Of a stretch of 14,238 nucleotides of DNA, positions 14,117-14,238 are shown piece after piece (the first letter of the stretch is position 1; every line of letters starts with the position of its first letter). Position numbers and translations under genes: made by a program. The notes beneath the pieces are model-generated. The model was not told the origin of the DNA, searched no databases, and saw nothing but the letters and a program-made list of their open reading frames with translations. Source of the stretch: Thalassospira sp. UBA1131. GTDB lineage: Bacteria; Pseudomonadota; Alphaproteobacteria; Rhodospirillales; Thalassospiraceae. The DNA lies in NCBI RefSeq assembly GCF_002311515.1, contig NZ_DCAO01000032.1:419-14656 (forward strand). Direction: 5' to 3'.

Positions 14117-14238
14117 ATGTCGGACTATGATTTTGATTTGTTTGTTGTTGGTGCCGGTTCGGGTGGTGTGCGCGCCGCCCGCGTGGCATCGGGATATGGT
14201 GCCAAGGTCGCCATCGCCGAAGAAAGCCAGGTCGGTGG
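14117..14238 (+). CDS. gor: Glutathione-disulfide reductase, N-terminal part (cut by window end)
   Basis: Only the first 40 complete codons are present. They read MSDYDFDLFVVGAGSGGVRA and on to AEESQVGG. This is the FAD-binding Rossmann start (GAGSGG) of flavoprotein disulfide reductases. The SGGVRAARVA segment is typical of glutathione reductase rather than lipoamide dehydrogenase or mercuric reductase. The expected redox-active CxxxxC motif would lie just past the window end, so the exact family is inferred. The enzyme would regenerate reduced glutathione with NADPH. ATG at 14117 follows AGGA at a spacing of about eight bases. Confidence 0.85.
   Translation, partial: MSDYDFDLFVVGAGSGGVRAARVASGYGAKVAIAEESQVG

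Overview
The window looks like chromosomal DNA of a free-living alphaproteobacterium, most likely a Rhodospirillales member close to Thalassospira. That genus-level guess is inference from the gene families (DUF3422, class III cyclase with CHASE2, Cox15-type heme A synthase, iron-sulfur CysH), moderate GC content and codon use; no rRNA or tRNA gene is present to confirm it. Ten complete genes and one partial gene fill almost the whole window. The largest gap without a gene is about 250 bases. I see no insertion sequence, CRISPR array, tRNA, rRNA or prophage.

Left third (1-5278, minus strand): a three-gene block, read right to left. It begins with an outer-membrane TPR plus beta-barrel protein of the Slam/DUF560 type (5278-3806). 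Next comes a secreted FecR-domain protein with a Ser/Gly-rich linker and a beta-rich C-terminal domain (3803-2379). Last is a CHASE2-class III adenylate/guanylate cyclase (2347-65). The first two genes are coupled through a TAGTGATG junction and the third follows after 31 bases, so they are very likely one operon. The layout suggests export or surface assembly of the FecR protein, linked to a cyclase whose periplasmic CHASE2 domain could sense it. This is the most interesting part of the window.

Middle (5532-9518): tldD (metalloprotease, minus) is divergent from a DUF3422 membrane protein of unknown function (plus). The latter converges with ctaA/cox15 (heme A synthase, minus), with 19 bases between the stop codons.

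Sulfur block (9771-11119, plus): a stand-alone siroheme synthase N-terminal domain protein overlaps cysH by ATGA, and a strong bidirectional terminator follows. The first protein supplies the siroheme step needed by sulfite reductase, and CysH makes sulfite. The [4Fe-4S] cysteines of CysH suggest it acts on APS. The sulfite reductase gene itself is not in the window.

Right end (11121-14238): dGTP triphosphohydrolase (minus), a small DUF4870 membrane protein (minus) and a LysE-type exporter (minus). The start of a glutathione reductase gene (plus) is cut by the window edge.
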